Shown: positions 9,889-19,580 of the stretch, in pieces
Layout: each line of letters opens with the position of its first letter
How positions within the stretch are numbered: position 1 is the stretch's first letter
Position numbers and translations under genes: made by a program
Notes under the pieces: generated by a model
What the model was told of the DNA's origin: nothing
The model's input: the letters and a program-made list of their open reading frames with translations, nothing else
Databases searched by the model: none
DNA from: Alentia gelatinosa
Taxonomy: Eukaryota > Annelida > Polychaeta > Phyllodocida > Polynoidae
Reading direction: 5' to 3'
NCBI GenBank assembly: GCA_950022655.1
Contig: OX465580.1
Location: forward strand, 97,668,797 to 97,732,796
Length of the DNA stretch: 64,000 nt

Positions 9889-11741
9889 AATGTGGCCAAA
9901 CAGTAGTTGTGCCACTACACATAAGACTGTAGTACATGTCAATGTTATGAAGTTGTGACATGCTGTTTGTCTCATATATCTTAACTCTAAATATCACAGT
10001 GTAATATCTAATAATAACATGCTAACACATCTAATACATAGGTAACCATAGATCTTATCTTAATGAACTGATATTACATAAAATGACGTAAGGTAACATG
10101 ATATATGTAGATGGAGGATAATTCGTGATATTGCTATTATACTTTACTACGTAATCTTTCGTAATTTATAGAGAAGCTATGTTTTAATGGCTGCTAGCCA
10201 TCTATGAATGTATATCATCTTTCATAGTTAATACACAATTACTAAAGAAACATATGGTATGCTACCTGTGTTTTAGACGAGGGAAATTTGTTCACCCAAA
10301 CCAATGCCAAATGCATCTAATAAGATGCATACAATCTCGACAGTTTCATTGGTTTTGAAAGACGTAGTGCTGTGTGTCCTCTTAAAAATCCATGTATAAA
10401 TCATTTCAGTTCAATCAAGTCTCTCAGGGAGTGTTGCAAAATCTGGTTTAGTTTTCTCCCATCACTTACCATTTTACGCGCTTCCACTTGGCTCATAAAA
10501 CAGTTAATCAATTAAAAGTCCCCAGACAAATTAACAAAATGGCTTCATGCCCTGTGTCCCCTGGTGAAAGACCCCTGTCTGGAAACTTCAGGAAATTAAA
10601 AATGAATAATAATGACACGAAAAGGCAGCATAAGAGCAGGCAAGCAGGTTCTAATGACTTTTCGAACGCCTTGTCCAGGACCCCAAGTATTTATTACCTA
10701 CATATTGGGAAGTCGCAACAGAAAACGTGTAGAGTGCCTAAAATTAACTACCCGAATTCTCAGTGAATGCCGAATCTTTACGTGGAGATTCCGGAAAAAT
10801 AGTCCCTACTGCAGGCCATCACAGATGAAGTCAACTCAAATTAGACTTTAATTAAACATTAATCTAGAAAGTTATGTAAATATCGGTTAATTAAATTAGT
10901 TATATTGATCTAGTTCATTATGCATGCCTCAGATACTGAAATGGTTACTTAGACTGTGTAAATGTTCACCAAACTACTACAATACAGTGCTGTGGCCATT
11001 ACATAATCTGGAGACAAATATGTTTGGCAATAGACTCTGTCAGATGTGTAGCTATTCTTTATGTCAATTCATGGTTCATTCGATTAGGTTGATAATATGT
11101 ATAATGACAACTAGTTCTGTGTATGAGTAGAGCTCTATTGTCATAGCTGACAACGTCATATCATTCGGATGTTATTGTGCGTTAACTAATCGAGGAATAT
11201 GGACACTCAGACAGAAAACCTGTCATTATTGTGTATGTACTACTAACATATAGGAAAGTCTAAATTAAAGACCTATGAGCCACAGTTTTGGATAGACACC
11301 ACCATGCTCATATGATGTTATGTTTACATTTTGTCGCCAGTCCTGGCAGCCATTTTGGTGAAAGCGTGCTGTGCTGTGCTGTGGAACTTTTATTGTCTTT
11401 TTATTCCATGATTGGCTAGAATTGCCCCTAGTTTGCCAGATTTGCTGACGCCTTAGTGCGAAAAGCATGGTGCACTGTGTCGAGACCATGGCAAGCAAGC
11501 CTCCACAATCCGAGGCCACAGGCGTGTCAACTTACCCCATGGTGCATCCACCATTTGGCGGGCAGGTATGGACAGTGGCATCAAATCTGTCTCCTGGCAT
11601 TGATGCCGCACCACCATATGTAATCCAATGCCCCACCAAGCAATGGTCAGTGGAAAGCAGGCCTCAGAGACGACCAACCACGTAGGTACAGAAAGCCAGC
11701 CATATGAGGTGCCAGAGGGTTCTGCTGGTTCAGTCAGGAGT
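9889..11741. other. Unassigned AT-rich stretch
   Basis: No gene, TIR pair or RNA gene was recognised. Open frames at 10488-10766, 10612-10851 and 10924-11130 overlap in different frames and show no family motif. At 10312-10334 there is a short dyad (GCATCTAATAAGATGC). From about 11290 the sequence becomes GC-richer towards the ORF region at 11742-12593. Confidence 0.4.
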
Positions 11742-12593
11742 TCAATCAGTAGTTGGGTTGGTAGGGATTGATGACGTCAGTGTGGAGGAAGGGGTGTAGC
11801 TAGAAACTGCTGGTAGACTGTTATCAGAGTCTATAATAGACCACGGCAGCAGTGGCACATGCTGACTGTCTGTGGCAGCGCATGGAGCAGGTTCCAAAGC
11901 AACAAATGGGACAATGGTACGTTGGTGGGGATGCGAGACGGCGATGCGGAGGATCATCTTCTGCCTTTCATGAGTATGGAGTCTAGACACTTCTTCTGAT
12001 TGAGCTATTGCAGCAGCAGCATCAGGGACAGAATCATGGGTAGCTACAGGTGTGTGTGTGTGTGTGCCAGGGGCTGTGTCACTGGGCAGGAGTGATTGCC
12101 TTCTTTCGCCTTGGTTTCTTTGGAGACATGGTTGTGGCTGTAGTAGGTCAGGGACCTGTTTCAGTAGTTTCGTGACATGTCTAGATGGTGTCTGTGACAC
12201 TATACGGACAGATCACAAGATTGCAATCGATGACACGCCGAGTTTCACTCACTTCTCGAAGGAATTAAGCAATGACACTTTAACATGAGTAGGGGATACA
12301 TAAAACCTATAATCGTCCCAAATATGAAGAAGATTGGCCACTCCGATTTTCTGATATTTGCTAGTCTTTTTCTGCTGTTGCTTGCACTGTTGGTGCCGCT
12401 GTTGATGTCTGTTTCGGCCTAATGTCACGAGCCTACTGAAACAGGTCCCTGCTGTGGTAGAAGTGTGTGTTGTGGCTGCTGAAAAGGGAAAGACGGTCCA
12501 GGGTGTGGCGTGTCTTTTATACCTTGAGGGGACTGCTTCAGAGCACCACAGAAAATAGTAGGTCATATTGGGAAGCAGCGAGGCATTTGACAA
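11742..12593 (-). pseudogene. Unrecognised Ser/Thr/Pro-rich ORF split by a TIR element
   Basis: A minus-strand frame starts at ATG 12593 and reads to ATTHTSTTA just before the family A element at 12149-12451. A second open segment continues from the other side of the element (DLLQPQPCLQRNQG...) to a stop at 11742. The protein is rich in Ser, Thr, Pro, Ala and Gln, with no domain I can name. It looks like a disordered region or a transposon-encoded accessory ORF. The (GT)n run at 12051-12064 is read as a Thr-His repeat. With the inserted element the apparent frame stays open through the TIR, but this is likely coincidence. Whether it was ever a real exon is unknown. Confidence 0.3.
12149..12451. 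mobile_element. Non-autonomous TIR element, family A subtype 2
   Basis: A 303-base element with CAGGGACCTGTTTCAGTAG at the left and CTACTGAAACAGGTCCCTG at the right. It is the inverted twin of 3568-3870 and has the same length. The interior block 12271-12346 (TATAATCGTCCCAAATATGA) is shared with family B. The flanks show an imperfect direct repeat, GCTGTAGTAG on the left and GCTGTGGTAG on the right, which may be a mutated target duplication overlapping the last base of the TIR. Confidence 0.8.
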
Positions 12594-12835
12594 CCCACCA
12601 CACCAACAACCAGCAATGTCAAAATCTACCTATAACAGCACCCATATGTGAACAACAACCAGCAAACACATTGGTGCACAGCAGTACAACGGGACGCATT
12701 CACACCATGGCCACTACCATATGGAAACATGTGAAAGCATGGGGGACAGGCTTCAAATGTAGCGGAGCGTGAGTCATCAGCGGTCACAAGAGGTGCCTGT
12801 GCCACCGCAAACCAACACCTAGGTGTGACGGTTAG

Positions 12836-12916
12836 CTGAGTTAGCTCAGTGGTAGATAGCACTGGGTTTGTAATCCCAAGGTTGTCAGACTTTGTTGTTT
12901 TGAGTCCCACTGCAGC
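12836..12916 (+). repeat. tRNA-like sequence, probable SINE head
   Basis: The A-box-like GTTAGCTCAGTGGTAGA is followed 30 bases later by a possible anticodon region, GGGTTTGTAATCCC. The weak B-box GTTTTGAGTCC and GCAGCCACTTTT come next, the last giving a short T-run terminator. The anticodon arm pairs poorly (three GC pairs with an enlarged loop), and the T and acceptor stems do not close well. I therefore read this as a tRNA-derived SINE head or tRNA pseudogene, not a working tRNA. An internal Pol III promoter could still be partly intact. Confidence 0.5.
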
Positions 12917-13334
12917 CACTTTTCTCCTTCACCACAAGCAGTGGTAGATCTACTGCTATATCAAAGGCCAATCATTCTCATACCATGTCTATCTAGTGTG
13001 GGAAGTAAAATAACTCTCATCTCGGTAAATGTGTAGGGGTGAGATTTCTACCAACATTCATCTCATAGATTCGGTCAAGCCCAAAGTAAGTCTAATTGAA
13101 CAAATTGGACGTTTAACTACCCAAACAAACAAACACAACAAACAAACAGTCATTCACATTTCACGTTTCATATATAGTGAAGGACTTATTTATGGAGGCA
13201 GGGATCCTTACTGCATTGCATGGATGACGCTCATAACTACGGGAAATGTTATTGCAAATGTCAATCATAACGGTCATAGTCAGAATACAATATGCAAGAG
13301 TCAGGGACATATTGACGGTATTGGTGCTGTATTA

Positions 13335-13354
13335 CCCCCCCCCCCCCCCCCCCA
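13335..13354 (+). repeat. Poly(C) tract
   Basis: A homopolymer run of C, about 19 bases. A poly(G) tract of about 13 bases follows at 13839-13851, just past the right end of the family A element. No function is implied. Confidence 0.9.
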
Positions 13355-13502
13355 AGGCTCCACTCTGGGTGGAATTGTATCAACATTTCGGTGTAAACCA
13401 CCATCAATAAATGGAGTTGTTATTTTGTATCTACCTGATTACCGGCTCCCCACGTCAAAGAGCTCTACTTAATTACATCCGGAATGAATCCCTTCTTAGA
13501 AT

Positions 13503-13815
13503 CAGGGACCAGTTTCACCAGTTTCGTGACATGTCTAGATGGCGTCTAGATGGTGTGTCCAGTTTCATGAGAATTAGATATTAGACTTCGTGTTGTCCGT
13601 TCTTGCTTGCACTGTTGGTGCCGCTTTTGATGTCTGTCTAACACTTTTGTCACGAAACTAGTGAAACAGGTCCATGATGTGTAGATTTGTCTAATTCTTA
13701 TGTTTGGGGTCTGTCTTTTCTTAAGGGCAGCTACTTGTGTTGTGACGAAACTAGACAACCCTAATGTATGTATGGTGTCACAGACATGTCACGAAACTAG
13801 TGAAACAGGTCCCTG
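13503..13815. mobile_element. Non-autonomous TIR element, family A subtype 1
   Basis: A 313-base inverted twin of 2145-2457. The left end is CAGGGACCAGTTTCACCAG and the right end is CTAGTGAAACAGGTCCCTG. The outer bases are CAGGG...CCCTG here and CTGGG...CCCAG in the twin. A TIR-like word (CTAGTGAAACAGGTCC) also sits internally near 13658. No coding sequence and no clear target duplication. Confidence 0.8.
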
Positions 13816-13930
13816 GTATGTGTTCCTTGGTGTATCTGGGGGGGGGGGGGGTGAGGATATCTGAACACTCGATCCCATATTTGAAATTATCCTGAACCGA
13901 GTTGAATATCTGATAGGATGAATATATAAT

Positions 13931-14000
13931 ATTGCCATGATTTTGATCTATGTGGCTGTATACACTGCATAGTTGACGCTCACCATTTGGTATTTATTAC
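13931..14000 (+). repeat. Half copy of a fold-back element
   Basis: ATTGCCATGATTTTGATC and then ATGTGGCTGTAT...AGTTGACGCT match the left arm of the fold-back element at 56332-56466 (ATTACCATGATCTCGATC, GTGTGGCCGTAT, AGTTGACGCT). The right arm is missing or degraded. Confidence 0.6.
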
Positions 14001-14084
14001 TCACCTTTCGAGCAATTATTAAAAATAAATCATATAAGATAGTTCCAAAAGTCCCGGTAAGATGGGAGAAAAGCCGAATTCTAC

Positions 14085-14212
14085 TTTATCTCACCCCTGG
14101 TACAAGCTTTGCCATAGAAATAACATTAGGAAAAAATACTCAACGATCACCCCCGTAAAGTGATGATACTAAGCCACGGCCGTGGCATAGTGAATTTGAG
14201 ATGACGTCATAT
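14085..14212 (+). repeat. TTTATCTCACCCC repeat, copy 1
   Basis: About 128 bases, beginning TTTATCTCACCCCTGGTACA and containing CATAGAAATAACATT. It has a dyad CCACGGCCGTGG and ends near GAGATGACGTCAT. Homologous copies are at 50246-50371 and, shorter in similarity, at 37409-37555. The start and end form an imperfect inverted pair (ATCTCACC and TGAGATGA). A second inverted TTTATCTCACC (as GGGTGAGATAAA) lies at 14275-14286, beside the fold-back element. Confidence 0.65.
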
Positions 14213-14288
14213 AGATTCGCTAGGTATATTCGAGCTGTTCTGATATTCTGATACTATCTAACATCATAGAAATGGGTGAGATAAATCC

Positions 14289-14432
14289 AGAACCGCACTC
14301 GAATTGTAAAATAGTCAATATTCCACTCGTTTGGATGTGCCATAATCGTCACTCGGCTTCGCCTCGATGACGATGCAGGCACATCCAAACTCGTGGAGTA
14401 TTGTCTATTCATACGATTCTCGATGCAGTTCT
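14289..14432. mobile_element. Fold-back (hairpin) element
   Basis: A 144-base imperfect palindrome. The left arm has CAATATTCCACTCGTTTGG then ATGTGCC. The right arm has GGCACATCC then AAACTCGTGGAGTATTG. A smaller dyad sits in the centre (ATCGTCA...TGACGAT around CGGCTTCGCC). The transcript would form a long hairpin. It resembles the elements at 34127, 37265 and 56332 in size and design. No ORF. Confidence 0.75.
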
Positions 14433-15593
14433 ATATAAGAGTAGAATACGACTTTCCGTATTTTAATCAGTAGCGATCTTGATCTTGATCGTGGTTCTTT
14501 GTGCTTGGCTGGCCAGTGATGTGGTGGTTAGTAGTGTACGTAACTTTTGCAATTGGCAAGTGGGGGCTTGTTAGTCCTGGCAGGAGATATACCTAAAGAT
14601 GACCTGTGTGACGTAGACCGAGTGGAGTAGCTTGACTGTGCCCCTCAGCTTAACCTCCCCCTAATTAGGAAACCTCCAGAAGTGGATGCCCACTAGAGAA
14701 ATCCGTGCAAGCCTAAATCATGTTCTCCAAGTGGAAAGGCATCTCAAGGATGTTCGTTAGACCTCGTTCTGCCGAGGACTTATCCCTTTTGATTGCAGAT
14801 GGAAAAGGCGTGTCTCTACTGTTGGAAACCTGGACGTTGCTTTTGATCATTACTGCTCATCGACTATTTAAAGCCTACGACATCAACTTAAGCAATCGTA
14901 ACCCATCCAACTACATCACCCTATTCCGTCCGATCGGCCTCAATCGTGTCAATGCACACTTCCTGCGTTATATGACTACCCCCAACGCCACCCCAGATGA
15001 CAATCGATCATTACTCACCTGTAGTACAATTACTTTAGCACGTAGCTTTTGGGTGTTTCATTGTGGTCGTTTGTTTTTAAATTTATATCGTTGTTGCTTT
15101 AGCTATTCATTTGCGACCATGGGTTATAACATTATGAAGTAAATCGAATGATCTATACTACAGCACTGAATATATTTTCAGTGGAATTAGTGTCAATGCG
15201 GCTGTGTGAAAACGAAGTAATGCTACTTAAAACCCTATCATTAGTCATGCAAACTGGAACCCCCACCGCCTACTGTATGATGTTGTTTATGGATGCCTCC
15301 TGTAGTAGACCGTGAAAAAAGTGATATTTCACATAACATTAACAACTAAATAGAAATTAAAGAGGCCAGAGACTGGCATAGTGCTTTGCGAATTCTTCGG
15401 GCCAGGAAATAGGTTTAACCATTGATTTCTATATGATAATGAAATGTTCAGAGGGGTCTCAGCTGATGGAAATAAGTGAGATACTGGGACACCTTAGATT
15501 GAGCATTACGTTCTCCTAGAGGCCGTTTTAGAAGCCCCGTTTTTCTCTTTCTTTCTCAGTTGTCAGATTCTATTTACACTGCCAACCGGACCC
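14433..15593. other. Unassigned stretch
   Basis: An open frame at 14720-15142 (+) is a 140-residue frame with no recognised motif. Its C-terminal part (FWVFHCGRLFLNLYRCCFSY) is hydrophobic and cysteine-rich, which T-rich DNA also gives by chance. No repeat pair or RNA gene was seen. Confidence 0.35.
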
Positions 15594-16440
15594 ACACTAC
15601 GTTGCCTCTGGTCGGGTTAAATAAGCGGTCACCTTGACCCAATAGCGGGACTGTTTGTGACTTTCCTACCAGATCTTTCGTGCTGCTTAGAGAGTGTGCT
15701 ATGTCATAACCTCGAACTCAATTCTCCATTTTCTTATTTCCTTTAGTGTGTATTTTTCAAAATATAATGAACATAGATATTTTGGGTTTTTTTTTATCAA
15801 TTCTTTAGCTAGGAATATTTCCTAGTAGGACAAAACTACTTTTTTTAAGGGCACCCAGAGTGATCCCGCATGGGATTTAACCCGACCAACCTCTATATCG
15901 TAGCACAGCGCAGACAGGGATTGGTTGACAAACTAGATTTTATTGTGAGCAAAAACTCATACAGCACAGAACCAACCCTGCATATGTGGCCCTCTGGTAG
16001 GGGGCTTAGGAGGAGTTCCAGTACGACCCGTAAGACGGCGCTATCAGTCAGTGGCCAACCTACACTACATTAACTCTGGTTGCGTTAAATTCGTGGCCGC
16101 CTCGACCCACAACCTTTTGTGTCTCTTACTCTCCCAGCAGTTGTTCTATGTGACCTGGACCTATGGTTGGAGAATGTATTCAATTCTCACTCTTGAAGCT
16201 ATTTTTCCATCTTCATATTTCCTTTTGTGTGAATTCTAAATCAAATAATCACAAAGGTAGATTTTATTATGAATTTTGTGAGCTATGAATATTTTTTCTT
16301 AATGAGTATTTTGGCTCTCAGACTCCACTGATAAAGAAAGCTGCTTGGTCTGAGAGTGAGAATCTGTGGACATGACCACGGTTAAACGTTACCAACCTCT
16401 AAGTTGGAACACAGTGTAGACAGAGGTGGCGGCCAATCTA
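15594..16440 (+). repeat. Degenerate tandem duplication, 468-base period
   Basis: Unit 1 starts ACACTACGTTGCCTCTGG at 15594 and unit 2 starts ACACTACATTAACTCTGG at 16062. Shared landmarks are GGTTAAAT or CGTTAAAT, ACCTTGACCCA or GCCTCGACCCA, TTTCCTTT(A/T)GTGTG, and near the end ACCAACCTCTA...ACACAG...AGACAG. A diverged third unit is about 41 kb away (57120-57440). The units contain no long ORF. Confidence 0.7.
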
Positions 16441-17753
16441 TGGCCAACCTTCTGCGTCATTGGAAATTGAGGGCCACATCACAGGGGGCACTACATATGG
16501 TACACAGATGTCTCGGCCCCTTCGGCATCTCGGACACCTTTTCGCAGAGTCATCTCGACCTCCTCGCGACCCCGTTTCGCGCTCCCTTTAATAGCAGTGG
16601 GGGGAAGTTGCCCTTCATCAAGGAAATCTAATATGTTCTGAATCTTTTATCTCGCAGTCAACCTTTTAGTGTTATTATAACGCTTTGGTGACTAAGAGTA
16701 CTAGTTAGTTGAAGTCTGGCTGTGTGGTTTTCTTTTTATCGCCATTGCATTCAAGAGAGTATAGTGGATATCAAATTAACCTAAAATATATTCCGAAAAT
16801 AAGGTAGCCGCAATAACGATGTCACTTTAGTGGATATCTATCTCATGATGCTACTTATTTAAAATTTGGGTGAACTGTTGATTGAAGATAATGGGAAAAC
16901 ATTGTGACGAAGATAACAATCGGACTTCAACAAAGCTACTGTGATAATTTTCCCGGAACTATCCCAATCAAGACTACGAATTAGTCCACTTGTGGTTTCT
17001 TACAAAATGTAGAATTCTCATTTGAAAAGATCAAGGTGTCACCAACATTGGATTGGTTTTAATGTTGTTATACATATTTCTGTCATTAGTATTTGTAGAA
17101 CCAAGATTGAATCAATTAAAAATGTACATATCCTGTTTAATCTGACTACTACTTCCAAGAAGATTATTAAAATGCAGTTCCGACTGTAAGGTTAAGTAGT
17201 GCAGGTGTTTCCGGCCACATGCCTTTACAGATATACAGCGAACACACCTAGAGTGTGAACGGTGGGTTTAAATACAGGGGTGTTGTTTTTTGACAGATTA
17301 ACCTGCTAGCGCAAACTCGGACATTGTATTAACGAATACGGGCTGTCTAAACTTCATATTTGATGATTATTTTGGTTTAAATTTGGAAGAAGATAAGCAT
17401 ACGATAGCTCAATTTGTCATTGTATCATTGTGTATCCAATTTCGGTGTTCCTGTGTTATCTAAGGTATAGCAAAAGAAAAATTAGGTGATATGCATGTAT
17501 GACACACCAAATTGGGGCTGGAATACCTAAATCCTATGCTTTAGATACAGTTGAATATAACATATGACCAGATGTCACGGATCGTCGTCAAATGGGTAGG
17601 AACAGGGGTCAAAAATAAATTTAGGAGTATGGTTAAAACCTTTTGTGTGTGAATAGTACAGTGGGTGGGGAATATGTTGAATGTATGAGGGTAGGTTAAA
17701 TACATATAATAAACATACACCACAGAGCCAAAGTTTGGTAGTACATTTACTAT
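16441..17753. other. Unassigned AT-rich stretch
   Basis: No recognisable gene or repeat pair was found. A short GC-rich patch at 16480-16600 (CGGCCCCTTCGGCATCTCGG) gives an open frame at 16404-16631 with no motif. Confidence 0.4.
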
Positions 17754-18294
17754 GTGGAAACGATTGACTCCCTTTTTCTGTACACTACAGAGATAATACT
17801 AATAAATATAATTTTTAAGGCTAATTGTCCAATTTGTCTTTAAACTCCATGACTAGTTTGAGTAGGTATTCTTTTTTTCTTTTTTTTAACCTTACTAAGG
17901 GAAAATCAGCCAGGGGGTCAATCGTTTCCACAGGGAGTCAATCGTTTCCACATTCTCAGATATGGGTTCATGACTATATACAGGAAAGGAGTACAGGAAA
18001 GCTGGTACCATGTGAAGTTACCTTGATATTAGGGGGTATTTATATGAAATGGACAATAGTCAAATACAACATACTTGTCAGCTATCACCATAGGGTGGGA
18101 GTCAATCGTTTCCACACAAAAACTACACAAACCAAGTGAATAGGCTCCTGGTGCTATCATAATATTGTTAGATGTATTTTTTTTTCATATATAAATAGGT
18201 ACATGTTAAGGCTTACCAGGAAATATTTTATTCCTGTTTGTGTGGTATGTAGGTATTGGGAGGGTTCCTTCTTATGGGAGTCAATCGTTTCCAC
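17754..18294. repeat. Spaced array of a 19-bp motif (array 2)
   Basis: The motif GGGAGTCAATCGTTTCCAC occurs directly at 17913-17931 (one mismatch), 17933-17951, 18097-18115 and 18276-18294. It occurs as an exact inverted copy at 17754-17772. Start-to-start spacings are about 159, 20, 164 and 179 bases. The DNA between copies is unrelated, except that AAAACTACACA follows the last two. There is no ORF across it that looks real. The layout matches array 1 (1-700) when that array is read in reverse, although the motif itself is different. Confidence 0.8.
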
Positions 18295-18784
18295 TCTAAA
18301 ACTACACATGAACATTTTGCCATGCAAAGAGTATTCTAGCTTGGCCATAAATGCTTAAATGGTCCCAAAAAATTCCTTAGCCTAAGGAGTCTTAGTTAAG
18401 AATGATAATTGTCAATATTATTATCTTTTGCCACTAATGCTGACAGTTGCAGGAATGGTATTTGCATTTTATTGTGAAAAAAACCTCTTTTTGGATAGTC
18501 TGGGCCTCCTAGCGCTGTTATTTGTGATCCCACATAGGCAAAACTATGGTTTCCCTTCAAGATCTAACTAAGCCTGATCAGAATACACAATAAAATCTTA
18601 GATTTTTATCAAATTTAGCTTTTTATTATTTTGAGAAGCAATAATGGTCATTTGACGATGATCCGTGACATCTGGCCATTATATATAACATATTAACAAC
18701 GATGATTTGATAGTATATATGAATATACAAGAAGGCTGTTGATTTTCGGCCCACAAAATAGCAATTGCCCCGGGAGCGTCCACA

Positions 18785-19580
18785 GGGCCCCGTTGCTCCA
18801 GAATTACGACAGAGCTGCGGATCACAGAATAGCGATCCGAGGGCCAAAACGTTGCTCCTGAAATTTTGCGGACCGTGTCGCAATCGCATAGGGGTATCGC
18901 TGCGTAAAATACGGCTTTTAGCGATACTTTTTACGTGGACCTCCACAGCAGTGCTGATCGTACATCTTATGTTTTAAATAACGATCCATGGTGGCACCAC
19001 CAACCCCCGCCACTTGTTCTTCTACCTATAGGAAATAGTGATCCACACCAACAGGTGTCAGATCAGTTTTAACTGCGATGCCATCTATATTTAATTAAAT
19101 AACTAATGAATTTTCCCCTGTCTCATCCAATATGTGCCCCTGAATTGTTGTATCGCTATCGCATTGTAAAAATTAGCGATATCGCGTGAATTTAAGGATA
19201 CAATCTGATATTACGGGAGAAACGCTTTTTCAGTCGGATCGTTAAAGTAATCGTAAAAATAGAATTGAGATCCGATTATAGCTGGTGATACCACAAAAAG
19301 TGGAGCAACGGGGCCCAGGTGTCAGATCAGTTTTAACTATGGTGCCATCTGTATTTAATTAAAGAAGTAATTAATCTTCCCCTGTATCATTCAATATGTG
19401 CCCCTGAATTTTTGTATTGTAATCGTATCATAGAAACTAGCGATACCACGGAAATATAGCGACACGATCCGATATTACTGGAGCAACGCTTATTTAGTCG
19501 GATCGTTAAAGTAATCGTAAAAATAAAATTGTGATTCGATTATAGCTAGCGATACCACAAAAACAGGAGCAACGGGGCCC
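18785..19580. mobile_element. GGGCCC-ended TIR element with internal tandem duplication, copy 1
   Basis: The left TIR is GGGCCCCGTTGCTCC (18785-18799) and the right TIR is GGAGCAACGGGGCCC, seen at both 19302-19316 and 19566-19580. The right-hand 264 bases, from CAGGTGTCAGATCAG at 19052, are repeated in tandem from 19316, each repeat ending in a full right TIR. The interior is rich in AGCGATAC and AGCGATCC words. It has no ORF of note. A second copy lacking the left ~117 bases is at 40156-40591. Confidence 0.8.

Noticed and set aside
12836..12916. Functional tRNA gene
   Set aside because: The anticodon arm has a mismatch and an enlarged loop, and the T and acceptor stems do not pair properly; a SINE head or tRNA pseudogene is more likely.
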